Positions 25,222 to 35,423 of a stretch of DNA of 64,000 bases are shown one piece after another. Source of the DNA: Pseudomonas pergaminensis (lineage in GTDB: Bacteria; Pseudomonadota; Gammaproteobacteria; Pseudomonadales; Pseudomonadaceae); NCBI RefSeq assembly GCF_024112395.2, contig NZ_CP078013.2, positions 6,046,501 through 6,110,500 on the forward strand, written 5' to 3'. The notes below the pieces were generated by a model. It had not been told where the DNA came from, searched no databases, and saw only the letters and a program-made list of their open reading frames with translations. Position numbers and translations under genes: made by a program. Positions within the stretch are counted from its first letter, which is position 1. Each line of letters starts with the position of its first letter.

Positions 25222-25327
25222 GCTTTCACCTCGCTGTTGTTTTTATGGAACCGCGTTGCCCGTTTGGGTGGGCAGCGCGTTAAGTGCTCGGGTTACAGAT
25301 GCTGTTTTTGCGTTGTTTGTAAGGGCC

Positions 25328-25408
25328 TCATCGCGGGCAAGCCCGGCTCCCACATTTTGATCTATGAACACATTCAAAAATGTGGGAGCTGGCTTGCCTG
25401 CGATAGCG
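25328..25408. repeat. REP pair
   Basis: GCGGGCAAGCCCGGCTCCCA and GTGGGAGCTGGCTTGCCTGC in inverted orientation, between purU and fdhA. Confidence 0.85.
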
Positions 25409-25410
25409 AT

Positions 25411-26268
25411 CTAAAGAACGACCGTGCGATTGGCGTTCAAAAACACCCGCCGCTCAATGTGATACCCAACGGCCCGGGCCAACGTCAGCCCTTCGATATC
25501 GCGCCCCTTGGCGATCAAATCCTCGGGGTAATGACTGTGATCCACCACCTCCACACCCTGGGCAATGATCGGGCCTTCATCCAGATCGTTGTTGATGTAA
25601 TGCGCTGTGGCCCCCACCAACTTCACGCCCTTGTTGTACGCCTGGTGATACGGCTTGGCGCCCTTGAACCCCGGCAGCAACGAGTGGTGAATGTTGATGG
25701 CCTTGCCATCCAGCTTGCGGCACAGCTCCGGCGACAGCACTTGCATGTAGCGCGCAAGGATCACCAATTCCGCGCCGGTGTCTTCCACCACTTGCCACAC
25801 CTGACGCTCCTGGGACGGTTTGTCGTTGGGGTCGAGGGGGAAATGGTAGTAGGGAATTTGGTGCCAGTCGGCCAAAGGTTTCAAATCGGGGTGGTTGGAC
25901 ACCACCGCGACCACGTCCATCGACAGTTGGCCGATACGCTGGCGATACAGCAGGTCGTTCAGGCAGTGATCGGCCTTGGAGACCATGATCACCACTTTTG
26001 GCCGGTAGTTTGGCGCGGTGAGTTCGAAGATCATGCCGAAGGCCTCGCCACGGGTGGCCAGGCCATCGCGGAAGGCCTGCTCGTCAAAACCCTCGGGTTG
26101 GCGGAACTCCACGCGGATGAAAAACCGGCCCGAAAGCCGGTCATCGAACGAGTGGTGCTCGGTAACGTAGCAGCCCTGCTCGAACAGGTAGCGGGTGACC
26201 GCGTCCACCGTGCCGAGCACGCTGGGGCAGTCGGCGGTCAAAATCCATGTATCAGGTGCGCGGCTCAT
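25411..26268 (-). CDS. purU: Formyltetrahydrofolate deformylase
   Basis: A 285-residue enzyme hydrolysing 10-formyl-THF to formate and THF. The N-terminal ACT domain is at residues about 8-85 (WILTADCPSVLGTVDAVTRY). The formyltransferase-like domain has HHSLLPGFKGAKPYHQAY and the catalytic Asp in NDLDEGPIIAQG. It lies 10 bp from soxG in the sarcosine operon, where it recycles folate charged by sarcosine oxidase. The length and both domains are complete. Confidence 0.94.
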   Translation of the reverse strand: MSRAPDTWILTADCPSVLGTVDAVTRYLFEQGCYVTEHHSFDDRLSGRFFIRVEFRQPEGFDEQAFRDGLATRGEAFGMIFELTAPNYRPKVVIMVSKADHCLNDLLYRQRIGQLSMDVVAVVSNHPDLKPLADWHQIPYYHFPLDPNDKPSQERQVWQVVEDTGAELVILARYMQVLSPELCRKLDGKAINIHHSLLPGFKGAKPYHQAYNKGVKLVGATAHYINNDLDEGPIIAQGVEVVDHSHYPEDLIAKGRDIEGLTLARAVGYHIERRVFLNANRTVVL

Positions 26269-26278
26269 GGGGTATTCC

Positions 26279-26911
26279 TCAGGCTTGAACGCTCAGGCCG
26301 AATTCGGCGGATGCATCCTGCAGCCACAACCACCAGTAGTCCGAGAAGCTGCGACGAATCACCAGCTCCCAAGTGTCTTCAGCCGTGTGGCGGATCACCA
26401 GTTGCGACTTGGCGAACACCGTGCCCACCGCCTTGCCCACCGGGAAGTTGTTGGGGTGCACGTCGTAGCTGGTGGATTTCATCAGCACATCGCGCACATT
26501 CGGGCCGCTGAGCTCAAGGATCTGCTGGCCGCCGCTGACGTTGACGACCTGGATATGCAACTCACCCAACGCGGCACGCAGGTTTTGCTCAGCGGCGAAT
26601 TCTTCACCGCTTGGCACGATCAGCAACCACTCATCCGGGCCGAGCCACTGCAGGCTGGTTTCACCCTTGACGATCACTTGCAAGGCGCCGGGCAATTCGA
26701 TGCCCAGGGCCTTGTGCACGCCCGCAGCGAAGGCTGCATCGTGGCCATCGCCACGAATGGTCAGGTGGCCCAGGAGTTTCTTTTCACGCACGGTCACGCC
26801 GGCGTTCTTGCGGCCCTTGCCGACCAGGCTTGCGAGGTCGGCATGGTGCAGCGACGACTCGGCCTTGGCGCCGGTGGTGGGGCGTTGTTGGTAAACATTG
26901 GCTGCTGTCAT
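26279..26911 (-). CDS. soxG: Sarcosine oxidase gamma subunit
   Basis: A 210-residue subunit of the heterotetrameric sarcosine oxidase (SoxBDAG), which oxidatively demethylates sarcosine to glycine. GcvT-like segments LQWLGPDEWLLIVPSGEE and FPVGKAVGTVFAKSQLVI are visible. The start at 26911 (MTAANVYQQRP) fits the family; in-frame codons upstream lie inside REP sequence. A REP pair sits in the 129 bp between soxA and soxG. Confidence 0.93.
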   Translation of the reverse strand: MTAANVYQQRPTTGAKAESSLHHADLASLVGKGRKNAGVTVREKKLLGHLTIRGDGHDAAFAAGVHKALGIELPGALQVIVKGETSLQWLGPDEWLLIVPSGEEFAAEQNLRAALGELHIQVVNVSGGQQILELSGPNVRDVLMKSTSYDVHPNNFPVGKAVGTVFAKSQLVIRHTAEDTWELVIRRSFSDYWWLWLQDASAEFGLSVQA

Positions 26912-26949
26912 AAAGCACCTGTTTGAATGCTGTGGTGTCTGTTCTGGCC

Positions 26950-27024
26950 TCATCGGGGGCAAGTCCCTCCCACATTTTTGAATTGTGAATAGATTCAAAT
27001 GTGGGAGCTGGCTTGCCTGCGATG
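26950..27024. repeat. REP pair
   Basis: CATCGGGGGCAAGTCCCTCC and GTGGGAGCTGGCTTGCCTGC in inverted orientation, inside the sox operon between soxA and soxG. Confidence 0.8.
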
Positions 27025-27040
27025 CAGGCACCTCGGTCTG

Positions 27041-30000
27041 TCAGATGTTCTGGCGATCGCCTTTGGGGTCGAAGAACACCGAGGACACAATCTCCGCCTC
27101 GATCACGCTGCCATCCGCTTGCGGTGAGAACACCCGCTCGCCGATGCGCTTCAAGCCACCCTTCACCACCGCCATCGCAAACGAATAACCCAGGGAGTTA
27201 TGCGCATAGCTCGATGTCACGTGGCCGACCATCTTCATCGGGATCGACTGCTTCGGATCGAACACCAACTGCGCGCCTTCCGGCAGCCATACTTTCGGAT
27301 CGACCGGCTTGAGGCCCACCAGTTGCTTGCGCTCTTCGCGCACGCAGTCTTCACGGTTCATGCCGCGCCAGCCGATCCACGAGAACGGCTTGGTGCGGCC
27401 GACGCACCAGCCCATGTTCAGGTCGTCCGGGGTCATCGACCCGTCGGTGTCCTGGCCGACGATGATGAAGCCCTTCTCGGCCCGCAGCACGTGCATGGTT
27501 TCGGTGCCGTACGGGGTCAGGTTGTACTTTTGGCCGGCCGCGACGATTTGTTCCAGCACGCCCATGGCGTAGTCGGCCTGCACGTTGACTTCGTACGACA
27601 GCTCGCCGGTAAACGAGATACGGAACACACGGGCCGGTACGCCGCCGACCAAACCTTCCTTCCAGGTCATGAACGGGAAGCCGTCCTTGTCCAGGTCGAT
27701 ATCGGTGACTTCCGCCAGCAGCTTGCGGCTGTTGGGGCCGGACAGGGTCATGGTCGCCCAGTGGTCGGTGACCGAGGTGAAGTACACCTTGAGGTCTGGC
27801 CATTCGGTCTGTTGGTAGATTTCCAGCCATTGCAGCACACGGGCAGCGCCGCCGGTGGTGGTGGTCATTAGGAAGTGGTTGTCGGCGAGACAGGCGGTCA
27901 CGCCGTCATCGAAGACCATGCCGTCTTCCTTGCACATCAGGCCGTAGCGCGCCTTGCCCACATCGAGCTTGGTCCAGGCGTTGGTGTAGATGCGGTTGAG
28001 GAATTCGCGCGCGTCCGGGCCCTGGATGTCGATCTTGCCGAGGGTCGACGCGTCCAACAGGCCGACGCTGTCACGCACGGCCAGGCATTCGCGTTTGACG
28101 GCGGCGTGCAGGTCTTCACCGTTGCGTGGGAAGTACCAAGGGCGTTTCCACTGGCCGACGTCTTCAAACTCGGCGCCGTTCTTCACGTGCCAGGCGTGCA
28201 GCGCGGTGTAGCGCACCGGTTCGAAGATGTGCCCACAGTGACGACCCGCTACCGCGCCGAAGGTCACCGGCGTGTAGTTGGGACGGAACATGGTGGTGCC
28301 CATCTGCGGGATGGTCACGTTCAGCGAACGAGCGGCAATCGCCAGGCCGTTGACGTTGCCCAACTTGCCCTGGTCGGTGCCGAAACCCAACGCGGTGTAG
28401 CGTTTGACGTGCTCGACCGACTCGAAACCTTCGCGGGTCGCCAGTTCGATGGCGGCGGCGGTCACGTCGTTTTGCAGGTCGACAAATTGCTTCGGTGCCC
28501 GTGCGGTTGGCTTGTCGTGCGGCACTTGGTAGATCGCCAACGTCGGCTCTTCCAAGCGGCTCAGGGCTTTCGGCAAGGTGCCTTCCACCGGGGCAAAACC
28601 GGCTTCGCTGGCCGCGCGCACGCCGCCTTCAAAACCGTCCGCCAGGGAATCGCCAAGGCCATAGACGCCGTTGATACCGCCGACGCACACGCGTTTCTGC
28701 GGGGCTTCACCGGGCACAAAACCGAGGATGTCTTCACGCCAGGTCGGCTTGCCGCCCAAGTGCGAAGCCAGGTGGACCACTGGGCTGTAGCCGCCAGAGC
28801 TGGCGACCAGATCGCAATCCAGCCACTCGCCTGGGCTGGTGACTTTGTGCGCTTTCACATCAATCGCAGCGACGCGTGCGGCGGTGACGTGCTTGCTGCC
28901 ACGGGCCTCGATCACAGCGCTGCCGGTGAGGATTCGAATACCTTTGGCGCGGGCTTCTTCAACCAGTGCGCCGCGTGGGTTGTGGCGTACATCAGCCACG
29001 GCCACCACTTGCAGGCCGGCGTCGAGCCAGTCCAGCGCAACGCGGTAGGCGTGATCGTTGTTGGTCGACAGCACCAATTTCTTGCCCGGCGCCACGCCAT
29101 AGCGACGCACGTAGGTAGAAACCGCACCGGCCAGCATGTTGCCCGGCACGTCGTTGTTGCCGTACACCAGCGGGCGCTCACACGCACCGGTCGCCAGCAC
29201 CACGCGCTTGGCGCGCACACGATGGATACGTTGGCGCACCACACCAATCGGCGCACGGTCACCGAGGTGGTCGGTGAGGCGTTCGTGAATGGTCAGGAAG
29301 TTATGGTCGTGGTAGCCGTTGACGGTGGCGCGGGGCAGCAGCACCACGTCCGGCAGGGCTTTCAATTCAGCAATGACGCTGGCAACCCATTCAGCGGCTG
29401 GCTTGCCGTCGAGGCTTTCGCGCGAGTCCAGCAGCGAACCGCCAAACTCTTCCTGCTCGTCAGCGAGGATCACACGGGCACCGCTGCGGGCGGCGGCCAG
29501 TGCGGCAGCCAAGCCCGCAGGGCCGGCGCCGACGACCAGCACGTCACAGTGACGGTTGAAGTTGTCGTAGGTGTCCGGGTCGTTCTCGGTCGGCGAGCGG
29601 CCAAGACCTGCTGCCTTACGGATGTACTTCTCGTAAGTCATCCAGAACGATTGCGGGTACATGAAGGTTTTGTAGTAGAACCCCGGCGGCATCAGCTTGC
29701 CGCCGACCTTGCCGAGGATGCCCATCACGTCAGTGTTGACGTTCGGCCAGCCGTTGGTGCTGGTGGCGACCAGGCCTTGGTACAGCGCCTGTTGCGTGGC
29801 GCGCACGTTGGGAATCTGGGTGGCCTCGGTGGCGCCGATCTGCAGCACCGCGTTCGGCTCTTCGGCGCCCGCAGCGAAGATGCCGCGAGGGCGCGAGTAC
29901 TTGAAGCTGCGGCCGATGATGTCGACGCCGTTGGCCAGCAGGGCTGCGGCCAGTGTGTCGCCTTCAAAGCCTTTGTAGCTCTGGCCGTTGAAGGTAAACG

Positions 30001-30058
30001 TCAGGACTTTATTACGGTCGATCCGGCCACCGTTGGACAGGCGATTGGTCTGGCTCAT
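27041..30058 (-). CDS. soxA: Sarcosine oxidase alpha subunit
   Basis: A 1005-residue large subunit. A ferredoxin-like N-terminal region covers about residues 15-100 (FTFNGQSYKGFEGDTLAAAL). A dinucleotide-binding site is at about 172 (DVLVVGAGPAGLAAALAAAR), and the C-terminal 400 residues are a GcvT-like aminomethyltransferase domain that moves the methyl carbon to folate (GLVGGVPARVFRISFTGELS). Its ATG overlaps the soxD stop (ATGA). Confidence 0.96.
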   Translation of the reverse strand: MSQTNRLSNGGRIDRNKVLTFTFNGQSYKGFEGDTLAAALLANGVDIIGRSFKYSRPRGIFAAGAEEPNAVLQIGATEATQIPNVRATQQALYQGLVATSTNGWPNVNTDVMGILGKVGGKLMPPGFYYKTFMYPQSFWMTYEKYIRKAAGLGRSPTENDPDTYDNFNRHCDVLVVGAGPAGLAAALAAARSGARVILADEQEEFGGSLLDSRESLDGKPAAEWVASVIAELKALPDVVLLPRATVNGYHDHNFLTIHERLTDHLGDRAPIGVVRQRIHRVRAKRVVLATGACERPLVYGNNDVPGNMLAGAVSTYVRRYGVAPGKKLVLSTNNDHAYRVALDWLDAGLQVVAVADVRHNPRGALVEEARAKGIRILTGSAVIEARGSKHVTAARVAAIDVKAHKVTSPGEWLDCDLVASSGGYSPVVHLASHLGGKPTWREDILGFVPGEAPQKRVCVGGINGVYGLGDSLADGFEGGVRAASEAGFAPVEGTLPKALSRLEEPTLAIYQVPHDKPTARAPKQFVDLQNDVTAAAIELATREGFESVEHVKRYTALGFGTDQGKLGNVNGLAIAARSLNVTIPQMGTTMFRPNYTPVTFGAVAGRHCGHIFEPVRYTALHAWHVKNGAEFEDVGQWKRPWYFPRNGEDLHAAVKRECLAVRDSVGLLDASTLGKIDIQGPDAREFLNRIYTNAWTKLDVGKARYGLMCKEDGMVFDDGVTACLADNHFLMTTTTGGAARVLQWLEIYQQTEWPDLKVYFTSVTDHWATMTLSGPNSRKLLAEVTDIDLDKDGFPFMTWKEGLVGGVPARVFRISFTGELSYEVNVQADYAMGVLEQIVAAGQKYNLTPYGTETMHVLRAEKGFIIVGQDTDGSMTPDDLNMGWCVGRTKPFSWIGWRGMNREDCVREERKQLVGLKPVDPKVWLPEGAQLVFDPKQSIPMKMVGHVTSSYAHNSLGYSFAMAVVKGGLKRIGERVFSPQADGSVIEAEIVSSVFFDPKGDRQNI

Positions 30059-30357
30059 ACCTTCTCTCCAGAGGCCTTGGCGGTGAATTGTGGCTTCTCA
30101 CCGATCTTGTAGGTTTCAAGAATTTCGTAGGTCAGGGTGTCGCGGGTCGCGTTGAAGTACTGGCGGCAACCGGCGGCGTGAATCCACAGTTCGTGGTGCA
30201 GCCCGCGGGGGTTGTCGCGGAAGAACATGTAGTCGCCCCACTCTTCATCGGTGCAGGCATTCGGGTCCAGCGGGCGCGGGATGTGCGCTTGGCCGGAGGC
30301 GTGGAATTCCTCTTCGGAGCGCAGTTCGCCACAGTGAGGACAGAAGATATGCAACAT
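30055..30357 (-). CDS. soxD: Sarcosine oxidase delta subunit
   Basis: A 100-residue zinc-binding subunit starting MLHIFCPHCGELRSEEEFH, where C-x2-C plus downstream His and Cys (HAAGCRQYFN) bind zinc. The length is standard. It overlaps soxA by 4 bp and lies 15 bp after soxB, consistent with one transcript and stoichiometric production. Confidence 0.95.
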   Translation of the reverse strand: MLHIFCPHCGELRSEEEFHASGQAHIPRPLDPNACTDEEWGDYMFFRDNPRGLHHELWIHAAGCRQYFNATRDTLTYEILETYKIGEKPQFTAKASGEKV

Positions 30358-30372
30358 AGGGAATTTCTCCTG

Positions 30373-31623
30373 TTAGTGGGCGACGGCCGCAGCGCCGTGT
30401 TCGTCGATCAACGCACCGTTGTGGAAACGGTCGATGGAAAAAGGTGCCGCCAACGGGTGCATTTCACCCTTGGCCAGGCTGGCGGCAAACACGTTGCCTG
30501 AGCCCGGCGTGGCCTTGAAGCCACCGGTGCCCCAACCGCAGTTGAAGAACATGTTCGGCACGGGGGTCTTGGAGATGATCGGGCAGGCATCCGGCGTGGT
30601 GTCGACGATACCGCCCCACTGGCGGTTCATGCGCACGCGGGACAGCACCGGGAACATCTCGACGATGGCCTGGATGGTGTGTTCGATCACCGGGTACGAG
30701 CCGCGCTGGCCGTAGCCGTTGTAGCCGTCAATACCCGCGCCGATCACCAGGTCGCCCTTGTCGGACTGGCTGATGTAGCCGTGCACGGCGTTGGACATGA
30801 TCACGCTGTCGATAATCGGCTTGATCGGCTCCGACACCAACGCTTGCAGCGGGTGGGATTCGATCGGCAGGCGGAACCCGGCGAGAGAAGCCATGTGCCC
30901 GGAGTTACCGGCGGTCACCACACCGACGCGCTTGGCGCCGATAAAGCCCTTGTTGGTTTCCACGCCGATGCACACACCGTTTTCCTTGCGAAAGCCGATC
31001 ACTTCGGTCTGCTGGATCAAATCCACGCCGAGGGCGTCGGCGGCACGCGCAAAGCCCCAGGCCACGGCATCGTGACGGGCCACGCCGCCGCGACGTTGCA
31101 CGGTGGCGCCGAGCACCGGGTAGCGGGTGTTCTTGGAGCAATCGAGGTACGGGATCTCGTCGGCCACTTGCTTGGCGTTGAGCAGTTCGCCGTCCACGCC
31201 ATTGAGGCGGTTTGCGCTAACGCGGCGCTCGGAATCACGGATGTCTTGCAGGGTGTGGCACAGGTTGTACACGCCACGCTGGGAGAACATCACGTTGTAG
31301 TTCAGGTCCTGGGACAGGCCTTCCCACAGTTTCATCGCGTGTTCGTACAGGTGCGCCGACTCGTCCCACAGGTAGTTGGAACGCACGATGGTGGTGTTGC
31401 GCGCGGTGTTACCGCCGCCCAGCCAGCCTTTCTCGACCACGGCCACGTTGGTGATGCCGTGTTCCTTGGCCAGGTAGTAGGCGGTCGCCAGACCATGCCC
31501 GCCGCCACCGACGATGACCACGTCGTAGACCTTTTTAGGGGTCGGCGTGCGCCACATCTTCTGCCAGTTTTCGTGGTGGCTGAGTGAGTGCTTGAAGAGG
31601 CCGAAGCCCGAGTAGCGTTGCAT
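30373..31623 (-). CDS. soxB: Sarcosine oxidase beta subunit
   Basis: A 416-residue flavoprotein of the DAO family carrying the covalent FMN and noncovalent FAD sites. [20 protein letters not shown] near residue 32 is the dinucleotide-binding site, and [16 protein letters not shown] lies near the C-terminus. ATG 31623 ([12 protein letters not shown]) was chosen because GGAG is 8 bases upstream; ATG 31629 would leave only 2 bases. It follows glyA by 22 bp. Confidence 0.95.
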   Translation of the reverse strand: MQRYSGFGLFKHSLSHHENWQKMWRTPTPKKVYDVVIVGGGGHGLATAYYLAKEHGITNVAVVEKGWLGGGNTARNTTIVRSNYLWDESAHLYEHAMKLWEGLSQDLNYNVMFSQRGVYNLCHTLQDIRDSERRVSANRLNGVDGELLNAKQVADEIPYLDCSKNTRYPVLGATVQRRGGVARHDAVAWGFARAADALGVDLIQQTEVIGFRKENGVCIGVETNKGFIGAKRVGVVTAGNSGHMASLAGFRLPIESHPLQALVSEPIKPIIDSVIMSNAVHGYISQSDKGDLVIGAGIDGYNGYGQRGSYPVIEHTIQAIVEMFPVLSRVRMNRQWGGIVDTTPDACPIISKTPVPNMFFNCGWGTGGFKATPGSGNVFAASLAKGEMHPLAAPFSIDRFHNGALIDEHGAAAVAH

Positions 31624-31645
31624 AGTCATTACTCCAAAACCGCGC

Positions 31646-32899
<1,254 letters not shown>

Positions 32900-33036
32900 C
32901 GCGTCTCTCCCAGCCTTTCGTATTGTTGAGGCCCGTGCAGGGCCCTTTGATGCGATGGTAGGGCTGGCGCAGACAGGTCAAATGCCTACGGACGCCACGC
33001 AAAGGTGCGTTTACGACATGGAATGAATTCTGCGAC

Positions 33037-33765
33037 TCAGGCAAGGCTGTGGCGCAAGGCCAGCAGCAGCAGGAAATGCGCGGGATAGAGGGCATACGCC
33101 CAGCGGCGCATAGGCGGCGGGGAGGCATTTTTGACATGTCGCAACAGGACCAGGCCGAGTGTTGGCGCAATCAGACAAGTGGCCAATCCCGCCAACGCGA
33201 CAGGGGAGCCACTAGCGAGCAGAACCTGCCATTGATTGGCCGCGACGCAGACCACGCCCGGCAATACGCTGAAATACCAGGGACGACGGAACACCAGCAG
33301 CATCGCCAGTGGCAGCAATACACCGAAAAAACCGAACATCAACTGCGTGGAGAACACCGCTGCAATCGTGGCCGCGATCAGCGCCAATCCGCGATCAAAA
33401 AGTACTTTCTGCTGCCATCCTCGGGCAATAAGCAAGCCCAACGCCAGCGTCGGCAATACGTTCAATGTATCGGCATCATCGATAAAAAGTCGGTACGGCA
33501 CTTCGCTGATTACGCTGAACAGTAACAGCCAGCCCAGATACCGCCACTGGCCGGTGACAGGTGAGTTTCTCGCCCGATGCAGGTTCGCCGCAATCGCCAG
33601 GCAAAACCACGGAAACGCCAGGCGCCCCGGCACATACAGGCCATCCAGGCTCAAACCGACATACCGCAGGTGGTCCAACACCATGCTCAACAGCGCCAGC
33701 CACTTGAGCAGATCCAGAGCGCCATCACGGACGCGTCCGACAGGAATCGTTTGAGTACCGTGCAT
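33037..33765 (-). CDS. TraX-family membrane protein
   Basis: A 242-residue protein with about eight membrane spans and the family signature DLLKWLALLSMVLDHLRY near the N-terminus, plus RLAFPWFCLAIAANLHRAR and YALYPAHFLLLLAL. TraX is the F-pilin acetylase; chromosomal relatives are uncharacterised membrane acyltransferase-like proteins. ATG 33765 (MHGTQTIPVG) was preferred over 33786, which lies farther into the ltaE promoter region. There is no conjugation gene nearby. Function here unknown. Confidence 0.8.
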   Translation of the reverse strand: MHGTQTIPVGRVRDGALDLLKWLALLSMVLDHLRYVGLSLDGLYVPGRLAFPWFCLAIAANLHRARNSPVTGQWRYLGWLLLFSVISEVPYRLFIDDADTLNVLPTLALGLLIARGWQQKVLFDRGLALIAATIAAVFSTQLMFGFFGVLLPLAMLLVFRRPWYFSVLPGVVCVAANQWQVLLASGSPVALAGLATCLIAPTLGLVLLRHVKNASPPPMRRWAYALYPAHFLLLLALRHSLA

Positions 33766-33855
33766 AATTCCCCAGTGACTTTGCATTTACAGTGCGTGCG
33801 CACCCGCAACAATCTTGGTTACAGTGCGCACCAACATCGACCACAGGAATGGGCC

Positions 33856-34896
33856 ATGACCGACAAGAGCCAACAATTCGCCAGTGACAACTATTCCGGC
33901 ATCTGCCCGGAAGCCTGGGCCGCCATGGAACAAGCCAACCAGGGCCATCAACGCGCCTATGGCGATGATGAATGGACCCACCGCGCCGCCGACGGTTTCC
34001 GCAACCTGTTTGAAACCGACTGCGAAGTGTTCTTTGCCTTCAACGGCACTGCTGCCAACTCCCTGGCGTTGTCTTCGCTGTGCCAGAGCTACCATAGCGT
34101 GATTTGCTCGGAAACTGCCCACGTCGAAACCGACGAATGCGGCGCGCCGGAGTTTTTCTCCAACGGTTCCAAGCTGCTCACCGCCCGCACCGAAAACGGC
34201 AAGCTGACCCCCGAGTCGATCCGTGAGATCGCCCTCAAGCGCCAGGACATCCACTACCCGAAACCGCGCGTAGTCACGCTCACCCAAGCCACCGAAGTCG
34301 GCAGCGTGTACACCCCGGAAGAAATCCGCGCCATCAGCGTGACCTGCAAAGAGCTGGGTCTGAACCTGCACATGGACGGCGCGCGCTTCTCCAACGCCTG
34401 TGCATTCCTCGGCTGCTCGCCGGCGGACCTGACCTGGAAAGCCGGCGTGGACGTGCTGTGCTTTGGCGGCACCAAGAACGGCATGGCCGTGGGCGAAGCG
34501 ATCCTGTTCTTCAATCACGAGCTCGCCGAAGACTTCGATTACCGCTGCAAACAGGCCGGACAACTGGCCTCGAAAATGCGCTTCCTGTCTGCCCCTTGGG
34601 TAGGCCTGCTGGAAAACGACGCCTGGCTCAAGCACGCCCGCCACGCCAACCACTGCGCGCAACTGCTGAGCAGCCTTGTGGCAGATATTCCCGGCGTGGA
34701 ACTGATGTTCCCGGTGCAGGCCAACGGTGTGTTCCTGCAACTCTCGGAACCAGCCATTGCGGCGCTGACCGCCAAGGGCTGGCGCTTCTACACCTTCATC
34801 GGCAAAGGCGGCGCGCGCTTTATGTGTGCGTGGGACACCGAGGAAGAGCGTGTAAGAGAATTGGCGGCGGATATTCGGAAAGTGATGGAGGCCTGA
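33856..34896 (+). CDS. ltaE: Low-specificity L-threonine aldolase
   Basis: A 346-residue PLP enzyme cleaving threonine or allo-threonine to glycine and acetaldehyde. The PLP lysine is in DVLCFGGTKNGMAVGEAI near residue 207; LNLHMDGARFSNA holds the cofactor Asp and Arg. AGGA precedes ATG 33856. It is divergent from the TraX-like gene and feeds glycine into the adjacent glycine/serine pathway, which may explain its position. Confidence 0.94.
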   Translation: MTDKSQQFASDNYSGICPEAWAAMEQANQGHQRAYGDDEWTHRAADGFRNLFETDCEVFFAFNGTAANSLALSSLCQSYHSVICSETAHVETDECGAPEFFSNGSKLLTARTENGKLTPESIREIALKRQDIHYPKPRVVTLTQATEVGSVYTPEEIRAISVTCKELGLNLHMDGARFSNACAFLGCSPADLTWKAGVDVLCFGGTKNGMAVGEAILFFNHELAEDFDYRCKQAGQLASKMRFLSAPWVGLLENDAWLKHARHANHCAQLLSSLVADIPGVELMFPVQANGVFLQLSEPAIAALTAKGWRFYTFIGKGGARFMCAWDTEEERVRELAADIRKVMEA

Positions 34897-34933
34897 AACC
34901 ACGGGCCTTCCAGCGGTGTTGCAGAGACTGTTT

Positions 34934-34951
34934 GTACGTATTTCTGACAGT
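34934..34951 (+). promoter_or_regulatory. Half lux-box-like site upstream of a 66-aa ORF
   Basis: The right arm and spacer ATTTCTGACAGT match the palindromes at 5504 and 22540, but the left arm (GTACGT) does not. It lies 121 bp before the ATG at 35073, with TAGGAT 24-29 bases beyond as a possible -10. It may be a decayed or half-site operator. Confidence 0.3.
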
Positions 34952-35072
34952 ATCTATCTACCCCCTGCGTTGGATAGGATTTCGTCACCCCGAACACACG
35001 GACGCGTTACTTCGGGGTTGACTGCCTGCCGAATGATCGGTCGGAAATGGAAATCCAGCAGAGGGTTACATC

Positions 35073-35273
35073 ATGGAATATCAGAACAACGGCAACACCC
35101 TGCAAAGCGACGGCACGATCAGCACCACCGTCATTGATTGGGATGAATTCAGGAAACACGCAAAAGTCGGTGACACCATCCGAGAGCCATTAAAGACATT
35201 GAGGATCTACGAAAAAGCCTATGAATTGACAGCATCAGGCCATCACTTTGTAGTCCATATCTACGCCCAATAA
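35073..35273 (+). CDS. Small hypothetical protein (66 aa)
   Basis: Encodes MEYQNNGNTLQSDGTISTTV, then WDEFRKHAKVGDTIREPLKT and a C-terminal ASGHHFVVHIYAQ. It is a small soluble protein without a signal peptide and AT-richer than the flanking genes. GAGGG precedes the ATG. The 170 bp upstream contain a half lux-box-like site and an ACCCCGAA / TTCGGGGT hairpin. Family not recognised; the sequence looks like a folded small domain, not noise. Confidence 0.55.
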   Translation: MEYQNNGNTLQSDGTISTTVIDWDEFRKHAKVGDTIREPLKTLRIYEKAYELTASGHHFVVHIYAQ

Positions 35274-35328
35274 CCGTTAGCGCCTAAGACCCGCGCCGCA
35301 GACTCATGACCTGCAACGCGGGACTGTT

Positions 35329-35418
35329 GATCGTTCCCACGCTCTGTGTACTTACCCATGACACCCCCAAAGGTTGTGTCCAACCTTTGGGGGTCAGTTC
35401 ATCTGCGTGGGAACGATC
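35329..35418. repeat. Palindromic repeat split by an insertion
   Basis: GATCGTTCCCACGC (35329-35342) and GCGTGGGAACGATC (35405-35418) are perfect inverted arms that normally lie only a few bases apart in pseudomonad genomes. Here about 60 bp separate them, and those bases resemble an IS3-family left end. Confidence 0.7.
35345..35404 (-). mobile_element. Solo left end of an IS3-family element (remnant)
   Basis: On the minus strand it reads TGAACTGACCCCCAAAGGTT followed by GGACACAACCTTTGGGGGTG and then ATGGGTAAGTACACAGAG, which encodes MGKYTE, a start typical of IS3-family (IS150-like) OrfA proteins. After six codons it runs into the REP arm. No transposase body or right end is present. Confidence 0.5.
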
Positions 35419-35423
35419 ATTGG

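Noticed and set aside
27875..30112. Long antisense frame across soxA.
   Set aside because: Same reason: shadow of a well-recognised gene.
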